A DNA stretch of 64,000 bases, taken from Eudoraea chungangensis. GTDB lineage: Bacteria > Bacteroidota > Bacteroidia > Flavobacteriales > Flavobacteriaceae. Below the pieces are notes generated by a model that saw nothing but the letters and a program-made list of their open reading frames with translations, did not search any database and was not told the origin of the DNA. The translations under genes were made by a program, and so were the position numbers. Positions 19,977-30,281 of the stretch are shown piece after piece (position 1 is the first letter of the stretch; each line of letters begins with the position of its first letter). The DNA lies in NCBI RefSeq assembly GCF_029360665.1, contig NZ_JARDUB010000001.1, positions 1 to 64,000 of the forward strand, read 5' to 3'.

Positions 19977-20875
19977 ATACTCAGCAAGGGTAAATTCTTT
20001 TTTTGTAAATATTGATTCATACCGTGAATACCCTGTAATCCTCCGGTGTGAATCGCCAAAATCTTTGTTTTAGGTTTAAAATAGTCTTTACCTATTAGAT
20101 CTATTAACCCAAATATCATTTTTCCTGTATAAACAGGATCTAGGGGCAGTGCATGCTTTTCAGACCACTCATTAATAAAACAAACTAATTCATGATTTAC
20201 TTTGGCATACCCTCCAAAATGGTATTCTCTACAGAGTTTCCAATTGCTATTCTCTACAAATTTACAAATATCTTCCATTAAAAAATCCTCCTTTAAAGCA
20301 GGAAAGCCTAAAATCATTTGTTGTGGACTTGCCGCGTTGATTAATCCGGCTATAGTTCCTCCGGTACCAACAGGGCATGAAATAATATCAAATTCGGAAT
20401 CATCTTTGGTTAAAATCTCTTCACAGCCCCGTACTGCCAAAGCATTAGTACCACCTTCTGGTAAGTAATAAAAATCCCCTATTTCTTCTCTTAAGGCTTC
20501 TAAAAGTACATGGCGATGGGCCGCTTTATAGGCTTCCCTTGACACGAATCTAAACTGCATCCCATTGCTAGCAGCTTTCTCCAAAGTTGGATTCTCTTTC
20601 CAGATATATTGCAGTTCTTCCCCTCTTATTATACCAAGCGTTTTTACGCCCTTTAGATTTCCCGCGTAGGCGGTAGCAGCAATATGATTAGAATAAGCCC
20701 CGCCAAAAGTAACTAGTTGATTTTTTCCCTGGGCCTTTAGTTGTACCAGATTGTATTTTAGTTTTCGGAATTTATTACCAGAAATCAAGGGATGGATTAG
20801 ATCTTCTCTTTTAATATAGAGACTTACATCCTTTTTGTTGAGAATTGGAAGATCTATCTTTTGATTTAGGATCAA
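19973..20875 (-). CDS. ACC deaminase / D-cysteine desulfhydrase family
   Basis: This 300-residue fold type II PLP enzyme has the PLP lysine at about residue 35 (LISGNKFRKLKYNL) and the conserved TFGGAYSNHIAATAYAG. The phosphate-binding loop is SCPVGTGGTIAGLI. Family members deaminate 1-aminocyclopropane-1-carboxylate or desulfhydrate D-cysteine, and sequence alone does not separate the two. In flavobacteria D-cysteine desulfhydration is the more likely role. It overlaps the glucosaminidase gene by 4 bases. Confidence 0.88.
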   Translation of the reverse strand: MILNQKIDLPILNKKDVSLYIKREDLIHPLISGNKFRKLKYNLVQLKAQGKNQLVTFGGAYSNHIAATAYAGNLKGVKTLGIIRGEELQYIWKENPTLEKAASNGMQFRFVSREAYKAAHRHVLLEALREEIGDFYYLPEGGTNALAVRGCEEILTKDDSEFDIISCPVGTGGTIAGLINAASPQQMILGFPALKEDFLMEDICKFVENSNWKLCREYHFGGYAKVNHELVCFINEWSEKHALPLDPVYTGKMIFGLIDLIGKDYFKPKTKILAIHTGGLQGIHGMNQYLQKKNLPLLSI

Positions 20876-20889
20876 TGCAAAATGGGATT

Positions 20890-21222
20890 TTAATTATCCC
20901 AAAGGTATTTAATAAAGCTGAAAGTTTTTCTGGAGACTGGATAATCCAAGTCCCACTCATTGGCATACGCCTCTCTCTCAAAGCTAATATTCTCATAAGC
21001 CCTGTAAGAATTCAAATAATAGACTGTTTTTAGCATCCATTCAATGAAGTACAAAAAGTAGAATGGTAAGATCAGCAATTCTTTTTGTTGTTCTAAATGA
21101 ATTCGCTCGTGATTTACAAGTACTGCATCATATTTAAAACTATCTTCTTTTAAAATTATAAAAGGCCATATACAAAGACCTACATAACTCTTGTAAAAAA
21201 AATGCTTAAATACTACAATCAT
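20890..21222 (-). CDS. small membrane protein with HExxH-type motif
   Basis: The 110-residue protein has two hydrophobic stretches (FYKSYVGLCIWPFIIL and LLILPFYFLYFIEWML). Between them lies the segment LVNHERIHLEQQKEL. The HERIH segment is a HExxH zinc-peptidase motif, and it is followed by an acidic FEREAYANEWD that could supply the third ligand. The family is a flavobacterial unknown resembling truncated M56-type proteins. Start is placed at the ATG at 21222, since the frame upstream begins with TTG. It is the first gene of the hemL run. Confidence 0.65.
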   Translation of the reverse strand: MIVVFKHFFYKSYVGLCIWPFIILKEDSFKYDAVLVNHERIHLEQQKELLILPFYFLYFIEWMLKTVYYLNSYRAYENISFEREAYANEWDLDYPVSRKTFSFIKYLWDN

Positions 21223-21365
21223 AGGCAATTACGCTTTAGACCAATTTCCAATATAAAAATTAGAAGTTACATTCAACAAATTTTTGGCTAAAGGGTCAAT
21301 AAATTGGCCCTAATTCATATTATGACTAAGGCGTTGCTTATTTTTTTATGCTCCAGAATCCATAA

Positions 21366-21557
<192 letters not shown>

Positions 21558-21626
21558 ATATTTGTGTTTTCGGCATGATAATTGAGGCTTATAAGAAAAA
21601 CAATTGCTCCTATTAAAGCTCGACTT

Positions 21627-22208
21627 ATGAAACGATTTGGCTTATTATTTCCCTTTATACTTTTATTATTAATTCTTCAAGGGTGTTCTTCTATTAGTGT
21701 TATTTCTGACTATGATCCCGAGGTTGATTTCAACAACTATAAAACCTATGCTTTTTATAAAACCGGGATAGACAAGGTGAGGATTTCAGACTTAGACAAA
21801 AAACGAATTCTACGAGCTATTGAGAAAGAAATGAGTAATAAAGGCTTTATTAAGTCGGAAGACCCAGATGTTTTAGTGAGTATTTTTACCAATGAAAGGG
21901 TAGAAGTAAATGTCTATAACGGCGGCTGGGGATACGGTTATGGCTGGGGTTGGGGCTGGCCCGGCTATTACGGGTATTACGGGCCCTATGGATGGCCTGG
22001 CTACTATGGTGGAACTGTAAGCACTAGAACAGAAGGAGCTCTTTATATAGATTTAATAGATAAAAAGAAAAGAGCTCTCATTTGGCAGGGAAAAGGTGTT
22101 GGCGATCTCTACACCGGACAAAAAATTGAAAAGAAGGAAAAAAGGATTAGAGAGATTGTGGCCAAAATAATGACCCAATATCCGCCGAAGGCCTACGTCG
22201 ACAACTAA
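21627..22208 (+). CDS. DUF4136 lipoprotein
   Basis: The 193-residue protein starts with a lipoprotein signal (LLFPFILLLLILQGC). The start is placed at the ATG at 21627 because the 15 residues gained from an upstream TTG are not part of the signal. The DUF4136 body has VDFNNYKTYAFYKTG and VLVSIFTNERVEV. It is interrupted by a Gly/Tyr/Trp-rich loop (about 35 residues of repeated GWGWP and GYYG units) common in this family. The function is unknown, and it is anchored at the envelope. A terminator follows at 22214-22239. Confidence 0.88.
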   Translation: MKRFGLLFPFILLLLILQGCSSISVISDYDPEVDFNNYKTYAFYKTGIDKVRISDLDKKRILRAIEKEMSNKGFIKSEDPDVLVSIFTNERVEVNVYNGGWGYGYGWGWGWPGYYGYYGPYGWPGYYGGTVSTRTEGALYIDLIDKKKRALIWQGKGVGDLYTGQKIEKKEKRIREIVAKIMTQYPPKAYVDN

Positions 22209-22213
22209 TATTT

Positions 22214-22239
22214 AAACCACCTCACAAGGTGGTTTTTTT
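22214..22239 (+). terminator. rho-independent terminator after DUF4136
   Basis: The stem aaaccacct with aggtggttt around a 3-5 base loop is followed by seven T. It directly follows the DUF4136 stop and precedes the hydroxylase gene. Confidence 0.8.
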
Positions 22240-22268
22240 GTACCTTTAGAAGACTAAACTTACAAGGA

Positions 22269-24023
22269 ATGACATTTGATAGCAATCCTGTTTTAGACAA
22301 GTTACCCAATCACCTAAAACAGTATATAAAGCCACAAAACTATAGTCTTTACACTGCCATAGACCAAGCGGTATGGCGCTATGTAATGCGAAAAAATGTA
22401 GCCTATTTAAGCGAAGTTGCACATCCGTCATATCTGGAAGGTTTAAATAAGACCGGTATTTCCGTAGACCAAATTCCAAATATGTACGGAATGAACAGAA
22501 TTCTAAAAGAAATAGGCTGGGCTGCGGTAGCTGTAGACGGTTTTATACCCCCTTCAGCATTTATGGAATTCCAGGCCTACAATGTTCTGGTTATCGCTTC
22601 GGATATAAGACAATTAGAAAATATAGAATACACACCCGCCCCCGATATCATTCATGAAGGTGCCGGACATGCGCCCATTATTGCGAACCCGGAATACGCG
22701 GAATACCTGCGACGGTTCGGTGAAATTGGCTCCAAAGCAATTTCAAGCGAGAAAGATTATGAATTATATGAGGCGGTACGCTATTTATCAATAATTAAAG
22801 AGGCTTCCGGATCTACAAAAAAAGCCATAAAAGAAGCGGAAGAAAAGATAGAGGTCCTGCAGCAAAACATGGGAGAACCCTCGGAAATGGCTTTAATTCG
22901 AAATTTACACTGGTGGACGGTAGAATATGGATTGATTGGTGAAGTATCTAATCCCAAAATCTATGGAGCCGGCCTGCTTTCTTCAATTGGGGAAAGTGCC
23001 TGGTGCATGACCGATAAGGTTAGTAAAATTCCGTATTCTATTGAGGCTGCACATACAGCTTTTGACATTACACAGCCGCAACCGCAGCTTTTTGTTACCC
23101 CTGATTTTGCTTATTTAAGTCAGGTTCTGGAGGAATTTGCCAATACCATGGGGCTTAGAAAAGGGGGCTTAAAAGGACTAGAAAAGTTGATTAATGCCAA
23201 AGCGCTTGGGACCATAGAGTTAAGTACAGGCTTACAGATTTCTGGAATATTTTCCAGGATGATTACACACGAAAACAAGGCGATATATGTTCAGACAACA
23301 CAGGAAACAGCTTTGGCGTATCGAGAAAGAGAATTAGTTGGCCATGGCATAGACGACCATCCAAAGGGTTTTGGATCTCCTTTGGGAAAATTAAAAGGGA
23401 TTAATCTTGCTATTGAAGACATGAGTCCAAGAGATCTAAAAGCCTATAACATTTATGAAGGGGAAACAATCTCACTGGAATTTGAGGGAGATATGTTCCT
23501 AAGCGGAAAAATAGTAACCGGAACTCGAAACCTAATGGGCAAGATTATCCTTATCAGCTTTGAAAACTGCACCTTAAGACATAAAGATGAAGTACTTTTT
23601 GAACCAAGTGATGGCCTCTACCATATGGCTGTGGGGCAAAAGATAATATCTGCCTACAACGGACCAGCAGACCTCTGCAGCTTTAAAATGGTAACGCACG
23701 AAATAAGCACTGAGACAATCCAGGAAGACAGCACCAAAGAAAAGGCAAAACTTTGTGCATATTACCAGCAAATAAGAGAGTTCCGCGAAGGAGTAAATAG
23801 GACTATTTCTAGAAATAAAGTTTTTAATGTTCTCAAAGAAGAATATCCTTCGGATTGGCTCTTGCCTGTTGAATTATATGAACTGGCAATACTAAACGGC
23901 GATAAAAGCTTTTCAGAAAAAATTGTAAAACACTTAGAATCCATTAAGCTTTCAAATCCTAAACTTGGACATTTAATTGATGATGGATTAGCCTTAGTAA
24001 AGAATAATATGATCCCTAATTAG
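22269..24023 (+). CDS. aromatic amino acid hydroxylase
   Basis: This iron- and pterin-dependent monooxygenase hydroxylates Phe, and possibly Trp or Tyr. The 584-residue protein has the iron ligands His129 and His134 in PDIIHEGAGHAPII and Glu219 in HWWTVEYGLIGE. These match the conserved HxxxxH...E triad. The catalytic half ends near residue 350; the C-terminal 230 residues form an extra domain typical of Bacteroidota homologues of about 585 residues. The start ATG at 22269 has no close alternative. A CE15-like esterase gene follows after only 4 bases. Confidence 0.9.
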   Translation: MTFDSNPVLDKLPNHLKQYIKPQNYSLYTAIDQAVWRYVMRKNVAYLSEVAHPSYLEGLNKTGISVDQIPNMYGMNRILKEIGWAAVAVDGFIPPSAFMEFQAYNVLVIASDIRQLENIEYTPAPDIIHEGAGHAPIIANPEYAEYLRRFGEIGSKAISSEKDYELYEAVRYLSIIKEASGSTKKAIKEAEEKIEVLQQNMGEPSEMALIRNLHWWTVEYGLIGEVSNPKIYGAGLLSSIGESAWCMTDKVSKIPYSIEAAHTAFDITQPQPQLFVTPDFAYLSQVLEEFANTMGLRKGGLKGLEKLINAKALGTIELSTGLQISGIFSRMITHENKAIYVQTTQETALAYRERELVGHGIDDHPKGFGSPLGKLKGINLAIEDMSPRDLKAYNIYEGETISLEFEGDMFLSGKIVTGTRNLMGKIILISFENCTLRHKDEVLFEPSDGLYHMAVGQKIISAYNGPADLCSFKMVTHEISTETIQEDSTKEKAKLCAYYQQIREFREGVNRTISRNKVFNVLKEEYPSDWLLPVELYELAILNGDKSFSEKIVKHLESIKLSNPKLGHLIDDGLALVKNNMIPN

Positions 24024-24027
24024 AACC

Positions 24028-25296
24028 ATGAGAGGATGTTTAGCCTTTTTGCTTATTTTATTTTATCTGACTGATATGAGTGCACAATCCAAGGTAAATT
24101 ATGAGGAATCTCAAATTCCTGATTTTGAACTTTGTGATCCTTTGGTATCTTTAAATGGTACGGCTATTAAAAATAGAAAACAATGGGAGGACCTAAGGCG
24201 ATCCGAAATTTTAAGCTTTTTTGAAAGGGAGGTTTATGGAAAAATTCCTGCTGCACTAGATAACATCTCTTTTAAGTTAATTGAAGAAAAAAAACCTGCA
24301 TTAAATGGTAAAGCCTATAGAAAACAGATTGAAATAAGACTTCAAAAAAATGATAAGGAATTATCCTTTACGGTTTTAATTTACCTTCCCCAAGATCAAG
24401 AAAAAGTTCCGGTATTTTTAGGATTGAACTTCCATGGCAACCATACCGTAATGGAAGACAAAAAAATACTTATCTCCAGTGCCTGGAGCCTAAATAACCA
24501 ATCGCTAGGGATAGAAAACAATACCTTGGATAGCAAAAGTAGAGGCGGTAGGGCGCATCGATGGTCTATAGATAAGATTTTGGCAGCAGGTATGGGCCTG
24601 GCCACCATTTATTACGGAGAAATTGACCCAGATAAAAATGATTTAACCGATGGATTACAGGCCTTGTTTTACCAACCAAATCAAAAACAACCTGCATCCG
24701 ATGAATGGGGATCTATAGGAGCCTGGGCCTATGGATTAAGCAGAGCGATGGATTATTTACAGACAGACGAGGACGTAGACCCATCCAGGGTAATTGTCTT
24801 TGGTCATTCCCGATTAGGGAAGGCAGCACTTTGGGCAGCTGCTGGCGACCCAAGATTTGCCGCAGTTATATCTAATAATTCGGGTTGCGGAGGAGCGGCT
24901 TTGTCTAAGAGACGATTTGGGGAAACTATCGCAGCCATTAACACAAACTTTCCCTATTGGTTCTGTGAAAATTATAAACAATTTAATAATGCGGAAGACC
25001 TTCTTAGCTTTGATCAACATTGCTTATTATCCCTGATCGCTCCCAGACCACTATATGTGGCCAGTGCTTCAGAAGACCAATGGGCAGATCCCAAAGGAGA
25101 ATTTCTATCAGCATTTTACGCCAGTCCTGTATATAAACTATATGGCTTGGAAGGAATAACTCAAAAAACACCGCCTAATCTAAACGAACCAATTCAAAAT
25201 GTAGTAGCGTATCACATTCGAAGTGGAAAACATGAGGTTACGGATTTTGATTGGGAGCAATATATACGCTGGGCGAAAAAAGTACTTCCTTACTAA
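24028..25296 (+). CDS. CE15-like glucuronoyl esterase
   Basis: The 422-residue protein has a signal-like start (CLAFLLILFYLTDMSAQ) and an alpha/beta-hydrolase body. The nucleophile elbow GHSRLGKAALW (Ser261) and the His402 motif GKHEVTDFDWEQYI are the CE15 signatures. The acid residue is not assigned. CE15 enzymes cleave glucuronoyl esters linking lignin and xylan, and related enzymes act on other uronic-acid esters. In a marine flavobacterium an algal glycan ester is a plausible but unproven substrate. It follows the hydroxylase gene by 4 bases. Confidence 0.82.
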   Translation: MRGCLAFLLILFYLTDMSAQSKVNYEESQIPDFELCDPLVSLNGTAIKNRKQWEDLRRSEILSFFEREVYGKIPAALDNISFKLIEEKKPALNGKAYRKQIEIRLQKNDKELSFTVLIYLPQDQEKVPVFLGLNFHGNHTVMEDKKILISSAWSLNNQSLGIENNTLDSKSRGGRAHRWSIDKILAAGMGLATIYYGEIDPDKNDLTDGLQALFYQPNQKQPASDEWGSIGAWAYGLSRAMDYLQTDEDVDPSRVIVFGHSRLGKAALWAAAGDPRFAAVISNNSGCGGAALSKRRFGETIAAINTNFPYWFCENYKQFNNAEDLLSFDQHCLLSLIAPRPLYVASASEDQWADPKGEFLSAFYASPVYKLYGLEGITQKTPPNLNEPIQNVVAYHIRSGKHEVTDFDWEQYIRWAKKVLPY

Positions 25297-25312
25297 TTTG
25301 CCTTAATATATC

Positions 25313-25927
25313 TTAATTCTTTATAAGGTCTTGGCTAAAACCTTCGTTTACAATTTCATTTCTATAGGTAAGCTTCCATCCCATTGAATTAGTAAGCAGG
25401 TAAAACTTGGAAAGCTCACTTAACAATCTCTCTTCTGCATTAGCCTTTAAATTAGAGAGCATCACCTTATCTAAAACAGATTTTCGTACATTCCGCTTTA
25501 TAATATTATAATCTGTTGCACTAAAAGGATTCAGGTAGTCTGCGTCTATATCGTAGAATTCTAAATCCGGGTTAATCTTAATCTCTAACTCTGGTATATT
25601 CCTTATACTCATTGTTTTTGATGCTTCATCTAATTGAAAGTCTAATTGGCGTAAGTCGTAAGCCAAAAGTACTTCGGCATTAACAACCACCAGGGCCTTT
25701 TTATCTGCTGTAAACAGAGGTCCAAATAACTCTCTCGAGTCTTTATAGGTATATACCTGAGAGAAATGACCCTCTGTTACCACTAGCTTAGATACATTTT
25801 TTATCTCTTCCTGAATTAATTCAGAGTTCTCTTCAATAGACTTCTTGTAAATTTTTCCCTCAACGCAAGACCTAAAAACCAGAACCAACATCAGGGTAAT
25901 TATTACGCCAAACAGCACTCTTCTCAT
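25313..25927 (-). CDS. DUF4230 membrane protein
   Basis: The 204-residue protein has an N-terminal transmembrane segment (VLFGVIITLMLVLVF). The DUF4230 body includes the stretches KLVVTEGHFSQVYTYKDS and ALVVVNAEVLLAYDLRQLDF. A C-terminal helical region (LKANAEERLLSELSKFY) follows. The function is unknown. It overlaps the GSCFA gene by 4 bases and ends the alaS run. Confidence 0.85.
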   Translation of the reverse strand: MRRVLFGVIITLMLVLVFRSCVEGKIYKKSIEENSELIQEEIKNVSKLVVTEGHFSQVYTYKDSRELFGPLFTADKKALVVVNAEVLLAYDLRQLDFQLDEASKTMSIRNIPELEIKINPDLEFYDIDADYLNPFSATDYNIIKRNVRKSVLDKVMLSNLKANAEERLLSELSKFYLLTNSMGWKLTYRNEIVNEGFSQDLIKN

Positions 25928-26883
25928 AGGTCAAAAGTCATAAAAGGATAGTCTTTGGTTATAGCGTTTATCTTCTCTTTTAGCACCTTTAAAAAATTCT
26001 GGTGTTTTTTTGAAGATTCGTTAAAAGGTCTATGGGATATAGATTTTTGGATATGATCAACTTCTTTCATGATTTTAGCAGTATTCTCTGCTATCCAAAC
26101 GAATTTAAATTTTTCCCAGATATATTCTATCCCTAGCTCATTTAAATGTATCAAATCATTTGCATAAAACCTATAATCTCTCAGTTCATCCATAACCAAT
26201 TCATAAGACGGGAAGTAAAAAATGTTTTCAGCGGCCACTTCCTCCAAAACTGCCCCCAAGGCAGTTATTAAATGCGCTTTGCTTCTCTGGTTCTCTACAA
26301 GTCCGTTTTTAATATGTCGTACTGGGGAGATAGTAAAAATAATGGAAACCTGCTTATTTACCTTTCGAATTAGGGAAATAATATGCCGCAGACTTTCTTC
26401 AATTAGCCCAGGATTAAGTAATTCTCGCTCAAAATAATTAGATGGCATTTTATGACAATTTACCACTAATTTATCGCCTTTCTTTTCTCTAAAAACCCAT
26501 GAAGTTCCTAAGGTAATAACAATATGCGATGCCTTTTTTATTTGGGTATTCGTAGTTCTTAAGGCCTGATTTAATTGACCAACTATTTCCAATTTACTAT
26601 CAGAACGCAGTTGGGAGTGTGCATCAAAGCAAACCCAACTCTCCCCATTAAAGACAAGGTCTTCCTCTCCGTAAAAGTTGTTTTCTAAAGCTCTTTTTAT
26701 TAGATTTTCTATTCCCGGTGGATGAAAAAGAATTCCAAAAGGATTCTGAATACTTTGGTATTGATAATAGTTTAGTTTTAGCCCAATATTCTCTACAAAG
26801 CAAGATCCTAAAAGTAGAAGTTCACTTTTATAGTCTATTTTGTTTTTAGCATGCGATAGAGGCAGTTGCGTTTGTAGATTCAT
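25924..26883 (-). CDS. GSCFA domain esterase-like protein
   Basis: The 319-residue protein begins MNLQTQLPLSH, and residues about 26-31 show the family's namesake sequence LGSCFVENIG. Further family blocks are HIVITLGTSWVFRE, TISPVRHIKNG and FYFPSYELVMDELRDYRFY. GSCFA proteins resemble GDSL/SGNH esterases, so a hydrolase role is inferred. Start is placed at the ATG at 26883 because ten upstream codons lack family similarity. The next gene, DUF4230, starts inside its stop. Confidence 0.88.
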   Translation of the reverse strand: MNLQTQLPLSHAKNKIDYKSELLLLGSCFVENIGLKLNYYQYQSIQNPFGILFHPPGIENLIKRALENNFYGEEDLVFNGESWVCFDAHSQLRSDSKLEIVGQLNQALRTTNTQIKKASHIVITLGTSWVFREKKGDKLVVNCHKMPSNYFERELLNPGLIEESLRHIISLIRKVNKQVSIIFTISPVRHIKNGLVENQRSKAHLITALGAVLEEVAAENIFYFPSYELVMDELRDYRFYANDLIHLNELGIEYIWEKFKFVWIAENTAKIMKEVDHIQKSISHRPFNESSKKHQNFLKVLKEKINAITKDYPFMTFDL

Positions 26884-26896
26884 CTTTCCTCTAAAC

Positions 26897-27556
26897 TTAC
26901 AAACAAAAATCAATCTTAGCTAACATAGCCTTATAATCTGTTTCCAATTGTTCTTCTAGTTGCTCTAGAAAACCCAAAACTCGAAGTAAGCGATCAATTT
27001 CTTCACTTTGCAAAGCTTCGGCTGCTTTATTTAATTCCTTCTTTACCAGCCGCTGAATATTGTACATGTTTTCTAAGTCGTATAAACACTCATATCCAAA
27101 TTCATTTGCAATTCCCATATTTCTTGATGTTTCCCAGGCAATTTCTGTTAAGGCAGTCAACTCCAATTGAATTTGGGTGTCGCCATTATAAAGCACCAGA
27201 TCTTCTCCAATAGGCATAGAATCTAGAATTACATAAAAGTCAGGGTATTCCTTTTGAAAACTTTGCATCACTTTGCTGCTAACTTCAATATCTCCTTCTT
27301 TGTTCTTGGGAAACCCGGCATACTCGCTTATAGCTTTTGGAATCTTAAGGTTAAGATTACGTGATGTCTGCAGTTCGTTTAGATTATTCTGAATCTCTTC
27401 TTTAATCTTGGTTACCGCAATTTTCTTGTTCGCCATGGTCTTATTGCTAGCATTCCAATCATTAAACCAAATAGCAAGATTTATTCCTATAAATATCAGA
27501 AGCACTTCTCCAATGATATACTTCCAATTCATAGTTCCTGGTTTAAAAAATCTCAT
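26897..27556 (-). CDS. DUF6090 family membrane protein
   Basis: The 219-residue protein has one N-terminal transmembrane segment in the typical DUF6090 opening (YIIGEVLLIFIGINLAIWFN). A long helical region rich in Glu, Lys and Leu follows (KIKEEIQNNLNELQTSRNLN). The function is unknown. It lies 5 bases downstream of alaS and 13 bases upstream of the GSCFA ATG, so it should be cotranscribed with both. Confidence 0.85.
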   Translation of the reverse strand: MRFFKPGTMNWKYIIGEVLLIFIGINLAIWFNDWNASNKTMANKKIAVTKIKEEIQNNLNELQTSRNLNLKIPKAISEYAGFPKNKEGDIEVSSKVMQSFQKEYPDFYVILDSMPIGEDLVLYNGDTQIQLELTALTEIAWETSRNMGIANEFGYECLYDLENMYNIQRLVKKELNKAAEALQSEEIDRLLRVLGFLEQLEEQLETDYKAMLAKIDFCL

Positions 27557-27561
27557 ATAGT

Positions 27562-30177
27562 CTAGCTTAGATAATCCTTAAACTTTTCCAAAGCCTCCGG
27601 AATTCCACTAGGATTTTTCCCTCCCGCGGTAGCGTAAAAGGCTTGTCCGCCCCCACCGCCTTGTATTAACTTTCCTAAATCACGAACAATTTGGCCCGCG
27701 TTTAGATTGCGTTCTGCAACTAGGGGTTTAGATATATAACAACTTAACACCACCTTTCCTTCTTGCTCTGATGCTAGTAATAAAAATAAATCCTGTCTGT
27801 TTTGTCCCAGCTCAAAAGCTAAGTCTTTGAGTCCCGAAGCATTTAGGTCTACCTTTTTTGCTAAAAACCCAACACCATCAATCTCTTTTACTTCATGTGC
27901 TAAACGCTGCTTTAAATCCCCGGCTTTTTCTTTAAGTAAAGAAGTCACCTCTTTTTTTAATTTAGCATTTTCATCTTGTAAGCTAGTTAAGGCTTTAACA
28001 GGATCTTTGGCTCCTTTTAATTGATCCTGAATTTCTTGTAAAATTTTATCATTTTTCTCATACATCATTCTTACCGCATCCCCTGTAACAGCTTCAATAC
28101 GCCTTATGCCAGCAGCAATAGCGCTTTCTGATACCAATTTAAAATGCCAAATTGCACTGGTATTCTTAACGTGGGTCCCGCCGCAAAGCTCAATAGATTT
28201 ACCAAAACGAACTGAACGAACCGTATCGCCATATTTTTCGCCAAACAGAGCCATTGCGCCTTCTTCAAGAGCCTCACTTACAGGCACATTTCGTTTTTCT
28301 TCTAAGGGAATTTGAGATGCAATTCTTGCATTTACAAAGCCTTCAACCTCATCTAGCTCTTCGTCTGTCATTTTTGTATAATGAGAAAAATCGAACCTTA
28401 GATAATTGGCCATAACTGCAGAGCCCTTCTGTTCCACATGATTTCCCAAAACTTGCCTTAAAGCTTGGTGTAATAAGTGCGTTGCCGAATGGTTCTTAGA
28501 TACTCTTTCGCGATATAAACTATCTACTACAGCGGTTAAGGTTTCTGAAGTATGTACGGGTAAATTCTTAGCAAAATGAAGAATTTCATTATTCTCTTTT
28601 TTAGTATCCAGAATATAAACTACATCTCCGTTTGGAACTTCTAGGTATCCTTTGTCTCCGGCCTGTCCGCCTCCCTCCGGATAAAAAGGAGTTAGATTAA
28701 AAACCATTTGGTAGAGCACCCCTTCCTTCTTAGAAACAACCTTTCTGTATTTCACCAATTTAACACGGGTTTTAAGCAAGTCGTAACCCACAAACTCCTG
28801 CTCCACATCGTCCATTAAAATGGTCCAGTCCTCCTTAGAAACTTCAGAAGCTGCTCTGGATCTATTTTTTTGCTCCTTCATGGCTGCCTCAAAACCTTCC
28901 CTGTCCAAGGTGAAACCTTTTTCGCTGAGAATAAGAGAGGTAAGGTCTATTGGAAATCCATAGGTATCGTATAACTCAAAAGCTTTTCTACCATCAATTA
29001 CTTTTTCCGAGGCGTTATTCAACACATTGTCTAATAAGAATAAACCTTGCTCCAAGGTTTTTAAGAAGGAAGATTCTTCTTCTCTGACAACATTTTCAAT
29101 ACCATTTCTAAATTCAATCAACTCCGGATAAGCGTCTCCAAGTATGGAACCTAAAGATCCTATTAAACGGAACATAAAGGGCTCTTTGGTATCTAAAAAG
29201 GTAAAGCCATAACGTATAGCCCTTCTTAGAATTCGTCTTATTACATAACCAGCTCCTGTATTACTGGGCAATTGTCCATCTGCTATGGAAAAAGCTACCG
29301 CTCTTACATGATCTGCTATTACCCTAATAGCAATATCCGTTTCCTCCCTCCTGCCATAGGTCTTATCTGTTATGGTTTCTATTTCTCTAATTAAAGGAGT
29401 AAAAATATCGGTATCGTAGTTAGAGGTAACATTTTGTAAAACCATACAAAGGCGCTCAAATCCCATCCCGGTATCTACGTGTTTCTGCGGCAATGCCTCT
29501 AGAGCACCGCTCGCCTTTCTGTTATATTGAATAAATACCAAGTTCCAGATCTCTACTACCAAAGGATGATCCTGATTAACGAGACTTGCGCCATCTACCT
29601 GGGCTTTTTCTTCTTGAGATCTTAAATCAACATGAATTTCTGAAGAAGGCCCACAGGGACCTTGGTCTCCCATTTCCCAGAAGTTATCCTTTTTGTTTCC
29701 CTTTATTATCTGATTTTCCGGGAGAATATTCTTCCATAGAAGAAAGGCCTCTTCATCCATTTCCAGCTGATCCGCGTCTGTAGAACCTTCAAAAACAGTT
29801 ACGTATAAACTGTTCTTATCTATTTGGCATACCTGGGTTAAGAATTCCCAGGCCCATTGAATTGCTTCTTCTTTAAAGTAGTCTCCAAAACTCCAATTAC
29901 CGAGCATTTCGAACATGGTATGGTGATAGGTATCTTTACCTACTTCCTCCAAATCGTTGTGTTTTCCGCTTACCCTTAGGCACTTCTGGGTATCTGCAAC
30001 TCTGGGGTTTTTGATAGGGCTGTTCCCTAAAAAAAATTCCTTGAATTGATTCATACCAGCATTGGTGAACATCAAAGTAGGGTCGTCCTTGATCACCATA
30101 GGAGCCGAAGGCACTATCTTGTGGTTCTTTTCTTTAAAAAAAGTTAAAAATTTAGCTCTTATCTCCTTGGAAGTCAT
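27562..30177 (-). CDS. alaS: alanine--tRNA ligase
   Basis: AlaRS charges tRNA-Ala and edits mischarged Ser and Gly. The 871-residue protein has the class II core ([50 protein letters not shown]). The editing domain follows, with [17 protein letters not shown] and the zinc-binding [11 protein letters not shown]. The C-terminal oligomerisation domain ends in [17 protein letters not shown]. Start is placed at the ATG at 30177 (MTSKEIR), four codons after the longest frame start. It leads a four-gene run. Confidence 0.97.
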   Translation of the reverse strand: MTSKEIRAKFLTFFKEKNHKIVPSAPMVIKDDPTLMFTNAGMNQFKEFFLGNSPIKNPRVADTQKCLRVSGKHNDLEEVGKDTYHHTMFEMLGNWSFGDYFKEEAIQWAWEFLTQVCQIDKNSLYVTVFEGSTDADQLEMDEEAFLLWKNILPENQIIKGNKKDNFWEMGDQGPCGPSSEIHVDLRSQEEKAQVDGASLVNQDHPLVVEIWNLVFIQYNRKASGALEALPQKHVDTGMGFERLCMVLQNVTSNYDTDIFTPLIREIETITDKTYGRREETDIAIRVIADHVRAVAFSIADGQLPSNTGAGYVIRRILRRAIRYGFTFLDTKEPFMFRLIGSLGSILGDAYPELIEFRNGIENVVREEESSFLKTLEQGLFLLDNVLNNASEKVIDGRKAFELYDTYGFPIDLTSLILSEKGFTLDREGFEAAMKEQKNRSRAASEVSKEDWTILMDDVEQEFVGYDLLKTRVKLVKYRKVVSKKEGVLYQMVFNLTPFYPEGGGQAGDKGYLEVPNGDVVYILDTKKENNEILHFAKNLPVHTSETLTAVVDSLYRERVSKNHSATHLLHQALRQVLGNHVEQKGSAVMANYLRFDFSHYTKMTDEELDEVEGFVNARIASQIPLEEKRNVPVSEALEEGAMALFGEKYGDTVRSVRFGKSIELCGGTHVKNTSAIWHFKLVSESAIAAGIRRIEAVTGDAVRMMYEKNDKILQEIQDQLKGAKDPVKALTSLQDENAKLKKEVTSLLKEKAGDLKQRLAHEVKEIDGVGFLAKKVDLNASGLKDLAFELGQNRQDLFLLLASEQEGKVVLSCYISKPLVAERNLNAGQIVRDLGKLIQGGGGGQAFYATAGGKNPSGIPEALEKFKDYLS

Positions 30178-30200
30178 GTAAAATGGCAAGGTTTTATTAA

Positions 30201-30274
30201 TTTTATCCTATTGTACAAAACAATCTTTATATTTGTTTGTTTTGATATTTGTAATGCACAAAAATAGGATAAAA
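30201..30274. repeat. 12-bp inverted repeat in the alaS / M23 divergent region
   Basis: ttttatcctatt (30201-30212) and its exact reverse complement aataggataaaa (30263-30274) flank 50 AT-rich bases. They lie between alaS (minus) and the M23 gene (plus). The arrangement could be two copies of one operator half or a cruciform. It is not a terminator, since no gene ends here. Confidence 0.6.
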
Positions 30275-30281
30275 TCCATAC

